From Carya illinoinensis (taxonomy: Eukaryota; Streptophyta; Magnoliopsida; Fagales; Juglandaceae): a DNA stretch of 64,000 bases. The notes beneath the pieces were generated by a model. The model did no database searches, was not told the origin of the DNA, and saw only the letters and a program-made list of their open reading frames with translations. Location of the stretch: the NCBI RefSeq assembly GCF_018687715.1, contig NC_056755.1, positions 37,041,001 to 37,105,000 on the forward strand, in the 5' to 3' direction. Position numbers and translations under genes: made by a program. This document shows positions 23,063 through 36,585 of the stretch, in pieces (the stretch's first letter is position 1; each line of letters begins with the position of its first letter).

Positions 23063-26000
23063 ATGAGTTCTCCAGAGAAGAATGAGTTAGGGAAAGAAGT
23101 AACGAGAAGGAAGGAAAAAGTTTCCGTAGCCGTGCTTTTCAGGTATGCTGATTGGGTTGACATTTTGTTGATGTTTTTGGGTACGATGGGTGCTATTGGG
23201 GATGGCATGTCTACAAACTGCTTGCTTGTCTTCGCTAGCCGTATCATGAACAGCTTGGGTTATGGAAAGACACAACAAAATCGTGGGAAGTTCATGGATG
23301 AGGTTGAAATGGTAAGTAGGTCAACAATCAGCTCAATATTCTGATCTCTTTCTGTCTCTCTGTCTCTCTAACTGCTGACCATCATTTCCTCTTTTGGGTT
23401 TTGTTAACAGTGCAGTTTATCCTTCGTATACTTGGGATTAGCAGTAATGGTGGTGGCTTTTATGGGTAATTTCAAAACATCTCTCTCCCTCTTTTGCTTT
23501 GCTTTCAGAGGACAATGCATAAGTGTTTGGTATGTTTATCTCAAATTGTCAACAGGGTCTCTCAATTTCAGTTTGTAGGGGAATAAGGAGACATCATCAT
23601 ATATAGTTACAAGACTGCCAAAAAAAAACAAAAAAAACATAGTCATTTTCTGAAACCCTAGAATGCCCCAGTCTGGAAAAAGGGAAACGAATACTCATTT
23701 ATATATAATATTGCCTTCTTAAACACAAGGAAAACTTGAATTTCATAGGGGAATCGTTCAAAATCCTCGCATAATTTGAGAGACAGATCAAGATGGCTTA
23801 GATTAACTCAGAAATTATGTCTGCAGAAGGTTATTGTTGGAGTAAAACAAGTGAGCGACAGGTGCGGAAAATTCGTTACAAGTACTTGGAAGCTGTTCTC
23901 AGACAAGAAGTTGGGTTTTTTGATTCACAAGAAGCAACTACTTCAGAGATCATTAATAGCATATCAAAAGATACTTCTCTCATACAAGAAGTTCTTAGTG
24001 AAAAGGTAAAAACTCTCCATAAATATGAAGCTTTTCATAATTAAGAACTAGTGATCGATCATATGATATGTAGATCTACTTTCTTAAAAAAAGATTTTAT
24101 CCAACTTTTTCTTACTTAAACGAACTTTTGAAGGAAATTATCTGATTATTAGTACATGACTGACCTGCAGTATTTTTTTCTTCTTTTTCTTCTTACGTTT
24201 TGCTTTTTATGTATCCTTCAACATCTATATGACCAAGATCTACCTGTCAATGCGTTGTTTTCTGTTTAATCCAAAATCAATTGTATGGAAAAATAAATAA
24301 CTTGTTTCTTCATTATTCCCTCTTTTTTACTGTTTGTAATTTTGATTTCAGGTGCCCATATTTTTGATGCACTCGTCAGTGTTCTTGTCAGGCCTTGGAT
24401 TCGCCACTTACTTCTCTTGGAGGCTGTCTTTAGTAGCTTTCCCAGCTTTACTCTTGCTTATTATACCTGGATTGATTTATGGAAAATATCTTCTCTATTT
24501 GTCCAAGAAGTCTTACAAGGAATACAGTAAAGCAAACGCCATTATTGAGCAGGCTCTAAGCTCAATTAAAACAGTTTATTCATTCACTGCTGAAAGGATA
24601 ATTGTGGAAAAATATTCGTCAACATTGGATAAAACCACAAGGCTGGGAATGAAGCAAGGCATTGCGAAAGGACTTGCGGTTGGAAGTACAGGTCTTTCTT
24701 TCACAATATGGGCTTTCCTAGCTTGGTATGGAAGTCGTTTGGTTATGTACAAAGGTGAAAGTGGAGGAAGGATCTATGCGGCTGGAATTTCCTTCATATT
24801 AAGTGGACTGTACGTATGAGTATTCTAGTTGCTAGCTTCAGTTTTTCCATTACATCGATCTTTCATGAAACATATTGTTAATTTCTGGTTTCTCTAAGGG
24901 TCTAGTACTATAAATTTTTGCACATTCTGTTCAACGCATTAATTAGGGAGAACTACATTACAGGCTCATTAATTGAGCCAAATTGCATGAGGCATATGCC
25001 TTACATTATTAGAACTTGACTTTTCAGCGGTTTGAGTGCCCATTTTGTTGTCAATATATTATTAATTAATGGTCTTAATTTGGATGCCATTCCCCCACAC
25101 ACAAAGCATGGAAGATGAGTTTACAGATTTAATCCCCTATGTGTACATGCATTCTTTTTCCAATTAAAAAAGCCAAATTTTTTTTCTTAATTAATTAGTT
25201 TATTCAGGTTTACCCTTAGTTGAGAACCTGAATTTTCTGTGTAGAAGCTCCTTATGAGTGTTATCTAACCATGGGGGAATGCCCAATTTCTAGGGGAAAT
25301 TACCAAACTTATTAAACTATGAGGATATCAATACCTGAAATAATTAATTGCTTGCACTTATCAACATCTTATATCAACATTGTAATACAATAACAGTATT
25401 GCTACAATTACAAAGAAATTACACAAAAACAATCTCACAGAAAAGTGCCTGTCAAATGATGAGACAAAGAAGAAAACTACAGTGAAAGAGGATATCTATT
25501 CTTTCATGGGCACACCATGCAATCTATTGCACACATATAAGTACTATTCCCATCACTTTCTCCAGCAATCACTATTAGTTTTACATGCAGTATATATCTG
25601 GATTAAGTTTTAAACAAAATTCACAATTTTGTACACATTTCAATGTATATTGATAAGAATATTGACCTTTTTTTTGTTAATGAAACATAATATTTCTCAC
25701 AAATTAACAGTGTGTTTGTTTTTTCCTATCTAAGTGTAGCATACCACATGTTATAGACAATATCAAATCCGGAATGATCTTTAATTAAATCATTAGACTT
25801 GATTTTTATAATCATCGTTACTTTATCAAGGGAATTGAATATCACTTGATTTCAAGATTTTTACCTCATCTCATCTCTATGCAATATTGTGATCAGTTTG
25901 ATGATACCTATTTACGAATGTGCATGCATGGTAAATGTAATGCAGATCTCTTGGCATGGCACTTCCAGATTTGAAGTACTTTACAGAAGCCTCAGTAGCT

Positions 26001-29000
26001 GCTACACGAATATTTGATAGGATTAATCGGGTACCTTTAATTGACGGTGAAGATACAAAAGGAGTTGTATTGGATAAAATTAGAGGAGAGCTAGAATTCG
26101 AGCATGTCAAATTCACATACCCTTCTCGTCCAGATTCGGTTGTTCTCAAAGATTTCAATCTTAAAGTTGAAGCTGGGAAAACTGTTGCTCTTGTTGGTGC
26201 CAGCGGAAGTGGCAAATCCACAGCAATTGCATTAGTGCAAAGGTTTTATGATGCAGATGAGGGAGAAGTGCGACTTGATGGGGTGGATATAAAGTCACTA
26301 CAGTTGAAATGGATAAGAGGGAAAATGGGGCTTGTTAGTCAAGAACATGCACTCTTCGGGACATCAATAAAGGAAAACATAATGTTTGGGAAGCTTGATG
26401 CTACCATGGAAGAAGTCACGGCTGCAGCAATGCTTGCAAATGCTCATAACTTCATTAGGCAGCTTCCTGAAGGATATGAGACCAAGGTGGGTTATGTTAT
26501 GAAAAGCATCATATATAACATATATGCTTGTTTTTAAAGTTCCAATCAATTTTAAGTGACTAGGGATTTCTTTATCTGTGGTATGCTAATGATATGTTTG
26601 CAGTACCTAAAATAATTAATAACAATTAGGAATGATTATTTTTGGGGTGGGGGGATTAATGGTAAGATATATATATAGTTGCTAGTCATGATCGATCATC
26701 TCATATATATTGGGACTTTGAATCTGGTCTTATATATTAGGCTAAGGGAAGGTTTAAGCAACTGTGCTCTTTGATACATAATGCTCTGCTTGGTGATTTT
26801 AATCTTTTAGTATCTTTTATATAAATATATATATATATATATTTATAGCTGCTTCTTCAACTTTTGAGGCAACATCTCTCTTACGTAGTAATAATGTTGT
26901 AGCTGCGTGCTACTAGTGTTTGCGCAGTTAAAGCTTTTTGATTGGTTGGTGACATGGCGTGGCTGAGAAGATCAAGTATAAGTTCCTTACATGCACCCAG
27001 ACAAGACATGATGCATAATCCAATTATATTATTTACCATGTATCGACTATATATATATATATATATATCGATATGGTACGTAGTCGCATCTGCATATATC
27101 GTCACAAAAGAACTAGCTATAATTAGGACTACTCCCCCATATGGCCTATTCTTTTCTTTTCTTTTTCCCCTCCATATAGCCTATTCAATTAGTATATTTT
27201 GTCAGGATTGGGGATATTGCATCTGCCACATGATCTACAACAAACCCGAAAAAGGAAAAAAAAGAGTTCATCCCAATCTACGTTAATCCATTTTCATCTC
27301 ATGTACAACTCAATTTCATTCCATGCACCTATGATAACAGTTCATACAATCAATGTCAGAATTAGAACATGCGCTCATGCCTTAAACAGTAATATGATGA
27401 TCATTGCATTCAATCTTAAGCAAATTATTTTATTCACTATGTTTCACGATCTCTCAAAGACTTGGTGTCATATATATATATATATATATAATGACTAAGC
27501 AAGTTCGGAGATAAATGTCGATTTAGATAATTTCAACAATTCACTTTAGCAATATTCATATAAAATATTTCAACTACATTCACAAATTAATTATGGAGGT
27601 TAGAGTACTAGCTAGCTAGGTTACATGAATTCTCTTATTTTCATTTACTGATCATTGTCCTTTAGGAGAGAGTACATGAATCCTACACATGATGATTTGT
27701 TAATCAATTTGTACTACCATATATTCTAAATTAAATGGAGCAGGTCGGTGAAAGAGGAGCTTTATTATCAGGTGGACAGAAGCAGCGCATTGCTATTGCC
27801 AGAGCCATCATCAAGAACCCTGCCATTCTCCTGCTTGATGAAGCAACAAGTGCTCTTGACTCCGAATCAGAATCATTGGTCCAAAATGCACTTGATCAAG
27901 CTTCTATGGGAAGAACCACCCTGGTAATTAATGATCATCCATCATCATCATCATCATCATCTACTTTCAATAATATTCATGACGACCATGTGGCTGGCTT
28001 TTAGAATCTTACGTCCTCTTTTTGGTTTTTTGTTTGATGATAGCTAGAGTCAAATAATTAAAAGATATGCATTGTTACTCTCCCTCTTATCATTTTCAGC
28101 CACACTAATTGATACGACATTTTTAAGTGTTCACTCCTTACATTTATATATATAGATATGTATATATTTATTTGTAGTAACTTGATCGTACGTGCTGATT
28201 ACAATCCACAGGTGGTTGCCCACAAACTCTCTACGGTTCGAAATGCAGACCTCATTGCTGTCGTTGGTGGGGGTTGCATAATTGAAATAGGTTCACATAA
28301 CGACCTCATCAATCGACAAAATGGTCACTATGCGAAACTGGCAAAACTACAGAGACAGTTCAGTTGCGATGACCAAGAACAAAGCTCCGAAGTTCGTGTT
28401 TCTTCAGTTGCAAGAAGCAGTGCTAGTCGGCTTAGCACTGCTAGATCAAGCCCGTTAGTGTTCCCAAAATCACCACTGAGTGTCGATGACCCTCCTCCCA
28501 TATCTCACCCCCCACCTTCCTTTTTCCGGCTTCTCTCTTTGAATGCTTCAGAATGGAAGCATGGTCTTATTGGAAGTCTTTCAGCTATAGCTTTCGGGGC
28601 CGTCCAACCTGTCTATGCCCTTACCATAGGAGGCATGATAGCGGCATTCTTTGCACAAAGCCACGAAGAAATGCGTGCTAGAATCCGTACATATTCCCTA
28701 ATTCTCTCTTCACTAACCTTGGTTTCTCTCACAATGAACCTCTTGCAGCACTATAATTTCGCTTACATGGGAGAGAAGCTGACAAAGAGAATCCGATTAA
28801 GAATGCTCGAGCAGATATTGAGTTTTGAAACAGCTTGGTTTGATGAAGATCAGAATACTAGCGGGGCCTTATGTTCGAGATTAAGCAACGAGGCTTCCAT
28901 GGTTAAATCTCTTGTCGCAGACAGAGTTTCTCTAATAGTCCAAACCACTTCCGCCGTATCCATTGCAATGATCATGGGGCTAGTTGTGGCTTGGAAGCTA

Positions 29001-30544
29001 GCACTCGTCATGATTGCAGTTCAACCTCTCACAATTCTATGCTTTTATACGCGTAAAGTTTTACTCTCCAGCATCTCAACTAACTTTGTCAAGGCACAAA
29101 ACCAAAGTACTCAAATTGCAGTGGAAGCAGTCTACAATCATAGAATTGTGACTTCGTTTGGAAGCATGGGGAAGGTTCTTCAATTGTTTGAAGAAGCTCA
29201 AGAGGAGCCCAGGAAGGAAGCCCAAAAGAAGTCATGGCTAGCTGGGATTGGCATAGGGTCGGCTCAGTGCTTGACATTCATGTCATGGGCTCTGGATTTT
29301 TGGTATGGAGGTACACTTGTGGAACAGGGGGTCATATCTGCCGGGGACGTGTTCAAGACATTTTTCATATTGGTGAGCACCGGAAAAGTCATAGCAGAAG
29401 CTGGGAGCATGACTTCTGACTTAGCAAAGGGTGCTGCTGCGGTTGCATCCGTGTTCAAGATTCTTGACCGCCAGTCTCTCATTCAAGGGTCCTATTTTAA
29501 TGTAAATTTTATCTTCAAACTCTTATCACTTTCTTTATCAATTGGTACATCTGTCTTAAAAGTAATGTTGAAGAAAATCCATATTAAGTTTCCGAATTAA
29601 CTTCTGCATTTTTCATGTAGGACGGGGGTGACAGTCGTGGAACTAAATTAGAGAAAATAAGTGGAAGGATAGAGATGAAGAAGGTTGATTTTGCATACCC
29701 AAGCCGTCCTGAGTGCTTAGTGTTGCGTCAATTCTGTCTAGAGGTGAAACCGGGCATGAGTGTTGGACTTGTTGGGAGAAGTGGGTGTGGCAAATCAACA
29801 GTAATCGGATTGATCCAGAGGTTCTATGATGTTGAGAGGGGGTCAGTGAAAGTGGATGGGGTGGACATAAGGGAACTAGATATTCACTGGTACCGGAGGC
29901 ACACTGCACTAGTTAGCCAAGAGCCAGTCATATATTCTGGCACCATTCGTGACAACATTGTATTTGGGAAGCTCGATGCACCGGAGAATGAAGTGGTGGA
30001 GGCTGCCAGAGCTGCCAATGCTCATGAGTTTATCTCGTAAGTATTTTCTTAATAGATAGCAACATATATGGTATTGTTTCAATTGGTTAATGGGTGAAGG
30101 AAGTGGGATTTGGCTTGTGGCAAACTACAACAATCACAAGGTAATTAGTCTAATTATTGATCACTTCATTGTAGATCACTGAAAGATGGGTATGAGACTG
30201 AATGTGGAGAAAGAGGAGTGCAATTGTCAGGAGGGCAAAAGCAAAGAATAGCAATAGCAAGAGCTATAATTCGGAACCCAATTGTTCTGCTACTAGATGA
30301 GGCAACAAGTGCTCTAGACGTGCAATCTGAGCAAGTTGTTCAAGAAGCATTGGATAGAATCATGGTAGGGAGGACAACAATTGTGGTGGCACATAGGCTT
30401 AACACCATCAAAAAGCTCGATTCGATCACGGTTGTAGCGGATGGGAAAGTGTTGGAGCAAGGAACCTACGCTCAACTAAAGAGCAAGCGTGGTGCCTTCT
30501 TTAGTCTCGCCAGCCTTCAAAATTTGGATCCAACCTGCACTTGA
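23063..30544 (+). CDS. ABC transporter B family member (ABCB15-like, full-size)
   Basis: Nine exons (23063-23311, 23411-23465, 23827-24005, 24352-24809, 25946-26486, 27744-27923, 28212-29501, 29621-30036, 30175-30544) join in frame to 1245 aa, the usual length of plant MDR/ABCB pumps. The order is TMD1 (about 25-310), NBD1, a Ser-rich linker (about 590-650), TMD2 (about 670-960) and NBD2. NBD1 has Walker [10 protein letters not shown] near 397, VSQE, LSGGQ near 502, Walker [13 protein letters not shown] and the H-loop VVAHKLS near 555. NBD2 has GRSGCGKST near 1036, [17 protein letters not shown] and VVAHRLN. Wording such as EGYCW..TSERQ and [15 protein letters not shown] fits the ABCB15/16/17/18/22 group. 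All motifs and splice sites are intact. Such proteins export organic compounds or hormones across the plasma membrane using ATP; the substrate cannot be read here. Confidence 0.95.
26822..26842. repeat. (AT)n microsatellites in ABCB introns
   Basis: Short pure (AT)n runs occur in the ABCB introns at about 26822-26842, 27048-27068 and 27471-27490. They have no visible effect on the predicted splice sites. The host intron (26487-27743) is the longest of the gene and carries no recognised element. Confidence 0.6.
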
Positions 30545-32624
30545 AAAACATGGTGTAGTAATGTATTTTATTAGTGCATGCAGCATACAGCTTCAAGGGT
30601 AAGGCAATGGCATGCACCCATGTAGCTTAAGCATGCCTGTTGACTTTTGGGTGGGAAATCTAGCCTTAAGTGCACCAGTAATCTCTCAATGCCCAATGTA
30701 CGTATCATATGGCTAGATACAGCCAATTTTATGGTAGCATGCTAAGAGGCTATGGTACAGACCAACCTCACCAAATAACAAATTCCAGCTTAAGCTAGAG
30801 TTTGTAAAATTGTTCATGGATGTATCCTTTTTTTTAGGATGGTAAAAATAAATAAAATAATTATCTGAACTCAATAATTCCTTGCACCTTTGTGATAAAT
30901 TGTTTTTGAATGTCCCTAGGCCCAAGATAAACAAATGAATTAAATTTAGATAAGGTAAAAAGCAAACAAACAAACAAATACTGCTAATTAAGCTTGCGAA
31001 TTAAAATATGAAATGATCCAAAAATGACAAACATAGGAATAGAGATCCCCTTTAATTGCACGGCCAAATTGGATGGTATAATTCTAGAAAGAGATAGACA
31101 AACGATGTGAGGCTAACGTGTTTAAATATAGACAATACTGAAAAGTTGTAGCCCTCCTATATATTGCATCTGCCTACAACGTACAACCACTTGATCCAAA
31201 ATTAGGAAATGAATGGCTTTGATCCGTGGGTCTTGCATGTACTTAGTATTTGAGATTGAAAGCCTACTCATATATCTAAAACCCTAAACAAAGGACTAAG
31301 TTCAATTACAAGTATTTGGTATGGGTAATGTCAATGTGATATTGGGCTATAGCCCCTTTTCATTCATGTTAGAAACATTGTTACGAAGCTAGATATAGCC
31401 AATTAAGATCTCCTAAATATCAATAGTTTATGTGTTCATCTCTTTTTTACATTTCTTCTTAGCTACTTAGCAATACATTAATGTCCTGCATGCATATGTT
31501 GCCTCCCACATGCACCAGAAATGAGGTTGTTTTCCTTAATAGAGAGTCACGCTAATTCTTTGGCCTTTTTTTTTTCCTTTTTCTTTTTTTCTCATCTCTT
31601 TTCTTTCTATTTGTGCTAATTACTTATACAAAATCGGTATTCCCGTCCATCCTAGACTGAATAATTCAAATAAGGAAAAAAGATACTCTGAACTTCTTAT
31701 TCGAAATCAAGAGCTTTATACTTGGAGTAGGCAGTGGGGCACCGCTCCCCGCAACCCCATGTCCACTACCCTGACCCTGTTGGGCGGCGGGGGCATCCCC
31801 TCCAGCACCATGCAGGGGTGGGGGCCAGTCTAGGCGCATGTCCAATAGAAATAAACATTCTTCTACCCCAATACTTTTTCTTCCAAAAAAACTATCACCA
31901 TCCAAGTATCCCTAGTGATCATGTAAACATTCTTTGTTCTTCATTAATAAATTGTGCTTTGGTGACAATAGAAATAAACAAATTAGCTCATCTCTTCTAC
32001 CCCAATACTTTTTCTCCCAAAAAAACTCCCATGCACCATTATTATTATTATTATCGTTTCTTCTATTTTATTTTTATAATATTGCAAGCTAACGTACAAT
32101 CGATCAGAGATTAATATTAGAGTGATAATTATATTCAAAATAATTAAGGCTAAAGGATAAATAGGTTTCCTTAACAAAGGTAGCCTTTTATTACAGTGGA
32201 TGGATCAGGGTAGGGTAATTTCCTTAGACACGGACATGACAAATTCCCATGATAATGAAAAAGAAGATCAAAGTAGACCATGAGCAGCTGCAGACACATG
32301 ATAACAAGCAGGAAAAGCTTGACTTTTGTTCAAAAATTAATTAATACTAAGTAACTGGAACTTCTATAAATTAATATAGTTAATCTGCCGACATATTTGA
32401 TCCAACTTCTACATTGTCTCCCCTTGTCGACGTTAATCCGTCGTTAATTTATTGGGGAGTTAGAGTCAGCCGACTCGGAATGTTGATCTGTAGGTCGGAA
32501 CAGCTGCAAAATCACCAGAAAACAATCAACATTGACACTCATGATCATCATTTATCTGCAACGCCCAACCCAAGCCATGAAAATTGGTTTTTGGCTCCGT
32601 ATGTGTGTGTGCGCGTGTGTGTGC

Positions 32625-32680
<56 letters not shown>
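30545..32680. repeat. ABCB downstream region, duplicated at 44190-45260 and 50675-52420
   Basis: No gene is visible. The sequence is the unit 1 copy of a region found again in unit 2, with shared landmarks such as the GCATGCTAAGAGGCTA word (30740 and 44385), ATAGAGATCCCCTTTAATT (31039 and 44589) and GACACGGACATGACAAATTC (32229 and 52028). A GC-rich patch at 31735-31835 (GGCGGCGGGGGCATCCCC) contrasts with its surroundings and has a much altered relative at 45160-45250. A compound (GT)n(GA)n microsatellite at 32603-32680 abuts the AHP stop codon. Confidence 0.7.
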
Positions 32681-32681
<1 letters not shown>

Positions 32682-33323
32682 CAAACCCCAAGATAGGCTT
32701 CCAGCTTATCCTTCAGCATGGCAAACTCTTCTTTCAGCCGTGAGAATGCAGCCCTAACCCTGCATGCACATATATCTATAACGATCAGTTTTGCATATAT
32801 TTACTCTAAATCATGATATATTAAATGTAAGAAAGGAAAATAAAAAGTCAGTCGAAAGAGTAGATGTCGTAGCAGTAGTGAAAGCATATATATAAACATT
32901 ACCCTCCAATGTGAATGTAATCTTCCCTGAAACAAGCCATCATGTTAACCATTTCCGTGTGAACCCTCTTAGCACCAATGCTGCAGATACCAGTGATGAA
33001 TTTTTCCCAATATAATCAAAATTATAATTAGAAAAGACGATAAAAGATTCAAAAAATCAGAAGAGAAGAATAATTACATGATTTGCAAGTACTCTGCATT
33101 GTGACTGCATGCATGTTGACATGAACGGATTTCATTTGTAAAAGAATATAATTTTAAACTTTTTTTTAAAATTAAATGTTGTCGTGTCAGAGGTGGGGAT
33201 GGGGAATGTTTGCTTCAAACCGAGTTGCAACTATATATAAAATTCAATAGAAACAAATACCTGGCACTACTGCCTTTGAGCTTATGAAAACACCAGCTTA
33301 ATGACATCAAACGGGGTTTCCTT

Positions 33324-33358
<35 letters not shown>

Positions 33359-34936
33359 AAAAAACGTAGACCAATGTTATAATTTTAATCATTAATTTCC
33401 AGCTAATTAAAGAAATAAAAAAAATGAAAAAGGTTTTATTATTATAGTGCATGAAAATACAAACCAATTTTATATATAGATATAAATATACGATCACATA
33501 CAATACTTGTCCAATGCGAGTTATATCATTTGGGGTCTGATCTTTGAGAAACACGTTGACAACACGCTCGATGAAGAAGGGGTTCTGATCATCCTCCAAT
33601 TTCCCCAATTCAGTGAACCGTTCATGACCAAGAAAACCCTGCATGCAATTTCCCCAACATCAGTCGTATACGACTAATATATCTTCCGTTGCTGATCAGA
33701 ATCTGATCAGTTACTTTGAACGTATGTGTTTTTGGAGATTAATGCGCGCAAGAGATCGATTAAATTATAGGGAAAACCTGGTGACCAGCCGGTCTGGTCT
33801 CAAGCCATAAACAGCCCTCCAATCCCATTTCGCCACGTTAGCTTGTTGGTAGGCTGTTTATACACTTGCCTACACCAGATCACAAATTCCCCCCACTCAT
33901 CCGTGACCCAAAAACTTGCTACCCAAGGATGCTGCAATTTGATCACTATAAATTCTATCTCAATGCTAGTTATGGCGCAGGCTGCAGAATACTTAAATAA
34001 GAAGAGCGCTGAGAAGAGCATCATGCATCCTTGTGAGGAGAAAAGATGTGCAACAAGCACTATGTTTAGAAATGGAATTAAGGAGAGGAATTTACGCAAA
34101 TTGCAAGACGTGCGACGAATTACCAATGCATCACTCACCATTCAACTTTGAGGTCAATGTTGGTTGTCTACTTCTTGGTGAGTAATTAAATTTCTACTGG
34201 GTTTACAATCCCATGAGGATCTCGGTGGCACCTTCAATGGAATTGCTGAATGCGACTTTAAAGATAACTGAGATTTCCAAAATGTGGGACTAGAAATCAT
34301 AAACACGGACCCAAATAGCTAATCCATTTTTTAATCTTTGATAAGATACAGGAAAATCTCGACAAGTAACAAGAGGAAATATTTGCCAAGCAAAAGAGAT
34401 AAATAAAGTTAAAAAAATCATACCATTGATGGCGGCTACAGGGAGAAAGCTTTGTTCTATAATCTTTGTTCAAAAATCAAACCATCCAGAGGAAAAATCA
34501 AATTTGAAAGGGAAGGAGGATTTTCAGTGCAACGGGTTTTTCTCTAGATTCAAAGGGAAAGGGTGCGAAATGGTGAATTGTGTTATTAGAGGATTAATCA
34601 GCTACTTTCCATTCTACACTCTTTGGACTAGTTTATCTTACATGGAGTCAGCTCGTTGGTGGGCTGTTTTTTGCCCAACCGCAACACGGCTGTTCCAAAG
34701 CGCCTCTCTAAATTATATAGCTGATGAGATACATCTAAAACTTAATTGGTATATATATAGATGATCAAGAGTTGATGAAAAACAGTGAGATTGGCCATAA
34801 AATAATTAAATTCTCATCTTTATACGAAGATAATTTTATATGTGTTATAAAAATTAAAATTAAAGAAAAGAATGACCTCAACAAGGAGGGACATCCTAAG
34901 GCTGGCAATCTGTTGCTTCAAGAAATTACTAGCCAT
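32681..34936 (-). pseudogene. AHP-like histidine phosphotransfer gene, copy A (frameshifted)
   Basis: Five exons match copy B at 52420-53660: 34877-34936 (MASNFLKQQI...), 33502-33638 (GFLGHERFTELGKLEDDQ), 33261-33324, 32903-32980 (SIGAKRVHTEMVNMMACF) and 32681-32759 (VRAAFSRLKEEFAMLK, ending EAYLGV). Exon 3 is 64 bases instead of 69. A 5-bp deletion after AAGCTG shifts the frame and gives TTT-TCA-TAA, a stop before the histidine motif. The HKLKGSSA words remain readable in the other frame. Intron 1 carries an extra insert of about 1.07 kb, and a gag-only retrotransposon sits about 190 bases upstream of the ATG. A translated product would lack the phospho-accepting histidine and helices after it. 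Splice borders are otherwise kept, so the loss may be fairly recent. Confidence 0.85.
33760..34830. mobile_element. Unclassified 1.07-kb insertion in AHP copy A intron 1
   Basis: Copy B lacks this segment: its intron 1 passes directly from a GCAAGAG word to ATAATTTTGTATG. Within the insert, AGCTTGTTGGTAGGCTGTTT (33839-33858) and AGCTCGTTGGTGGGCTGTTT (34649-34668) are near-identical direct repeats about 810 bases apart. Two frames of about 110 codons, one on each strand, match nothing I recognise. Terminal inverted repeats and a target duplication were not found. It may be a decayed retroelement or captured gene DNA. Confidence 0.5.
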
Positions 34937-35125
34937 GTATGGTGATTAAAGAAATAAAACTAGAGTATATTATATATCATCAGGCCTAGGCAAATTAAAT
35001 AATTGAAGAAAAACACGTGTTTTAAGTATGCTTTGATGAATCCTAAATATTACAAGTATTACCACACACACACACACACACACATATATATAGGAACATG
35101 AATTTGTTAGTTTGGATATAATATT

Positions 35126-35543
35126 TGTTGAGTGTTGCTCTTTGGAGTCCCACATCGGTAGTGAGTGAGGAAGAGGCAAGACTAATGAGTTATAAATAAG
35201 AAGTTTAGCCTCTTAGTTTAAGTGCATCAGTTGAAATCTTATTTAGTAACTTTTGATTTTAGTTAAATTTCTCTATTAGCCTTTTGTGAAAGGGAAAGAG
35301 GTGTAAAGTTAAAGTTTTACTAGTGGGGAAACTTTGTGGGTGTGTTTGGGGTGAGGAGAAAAATTGCATGATTGTAATAATTTTTCATATAGTGGATTTT
35401 CTTCTCTGGGTCTGGTAGTTTTTCTTTTATTTCAGAGTTTTCACGTAAATTTCTTGTATTGTTATTATTTTTCTATTTTTCTTATTATTCCTGCAAATGG
35501 TAGATCCTAGGAGGATGAATTTGGGAGGTTCAAATTTTCAACA
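35126..35543 (+). repeat. 5' LTR of gag-only copia element
   Basis: The LTR begins TGTTGAG and ends TTTTCAACA. The right LTR (36941-37358) is the same length but ends CCCAATA, so its last CA has mutated. The two differ at many scattered positions, which indicates that the insertion is not recent. Confidence 0.88.
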
Positions 35544-35734
35544 ATTGGTATTAGAGCCACTAGGTTCTTTTTTGTGGGGTGGAACTTTGGTGTGGTAGTG
35601 TGGATACATACAGTCTAATGAGATTTTGTCTAGGAGATTGAAAATTTTAAATGTGTCTATTGTGACCCTTCAATCTTTCCTGGAAATTGACATAGTGAGG
35701 TACTATTCATTTCTACAGTAAATTCATCAAATCA

Positions 35735-36585
35735 ATGTCAGGAAGTATACCTTCAAATCTTATCAGATTTGAGGTGGAGAAATTTGATAGGAGAATCAAT
35801 TTTGACTTGTGGCAAGTACAAGTCAAGGATGTCTTGATTCAATCAAGATTACACAAGGCATTGAAGGGCAGACCAACACTTGAAGCCAGCACTGGTACAA
35901 GTGTGACTGGTGAAAGGAGTAGATCTAAAATGAGCGATGAAGATTGGGAGAATCTGGATTTGAGAACAGCAAGTGCGATACGTCTGTACTTGACCAAAAA
36001 TTTTCTTACAAATGTGCATGGAATATCTATGGCAAAGGAATTCTGAAAAACTTTAAAGAGTTGTATCAGACGAAGAGTGTCTCAAATTATGTGTACCTGA
36101 ATGAGCAATTTCATACACTACGGATGAGTAAAGGTACAATTATTTCAAATCATTTAAACGTTCTCAATGGCATTGCCGCTGAGCTAGAAGCTATTGGAAT
36201 TAAAATTGATGATGAGGATCAAGTCTTAAGACTCATTTGGTCTCTTCCACCTTCATATGAGCACATGAAACCTATTTTGATACGTGGGAAGGAGAAAATA
36301 ATTTTTTCAAATGTTACTAGTAAAATATTTTTTAAAGGGAGAAGACTAAGTAGTGGAAGTAATATTCCACTTGAGAACTTAGTAATGGTAGTAGCTAGAA
36401 ATGGGAAGATGAAAAACTTCATGAAGAAGAAAGTAGTCTACTGGGAGTGTGGACAATCTGGATACGTCAAGAAAAATTATCCAAAAGTTGAAGCAAGTTC
36501 AGCAAGTGGCTCCAAGTCAGTAAATGGAGATACTGGAAATGATGCTAATGTTTTATCTCTCTCCATGGAAGATTTTGATATTTAA
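35735..36585 (+). pseudogene. Copia gag (UBN2-type) with frameshift and ruined zinc knuckle
   Basis: The first frame (35735-36046) starts MSGSIPSNLIRFEVEKFD and runs to AKEF. The continuation, ILKNFKELYQTKSV and onward to 36585, is in another frame, so a frameshift lies near 36045. The content (FDLWQVQVKDVLIQ, LKGRPT, YLNEQFHTLRM, LPPSYEHMK) is copia gag. The expected CCHC zinc knuckle reads YWECGQSGYVKKNYP: two of three cysteines and the histidine are now tyrosine. The protein could no longer package RNA normally. Confidence 0.85.
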
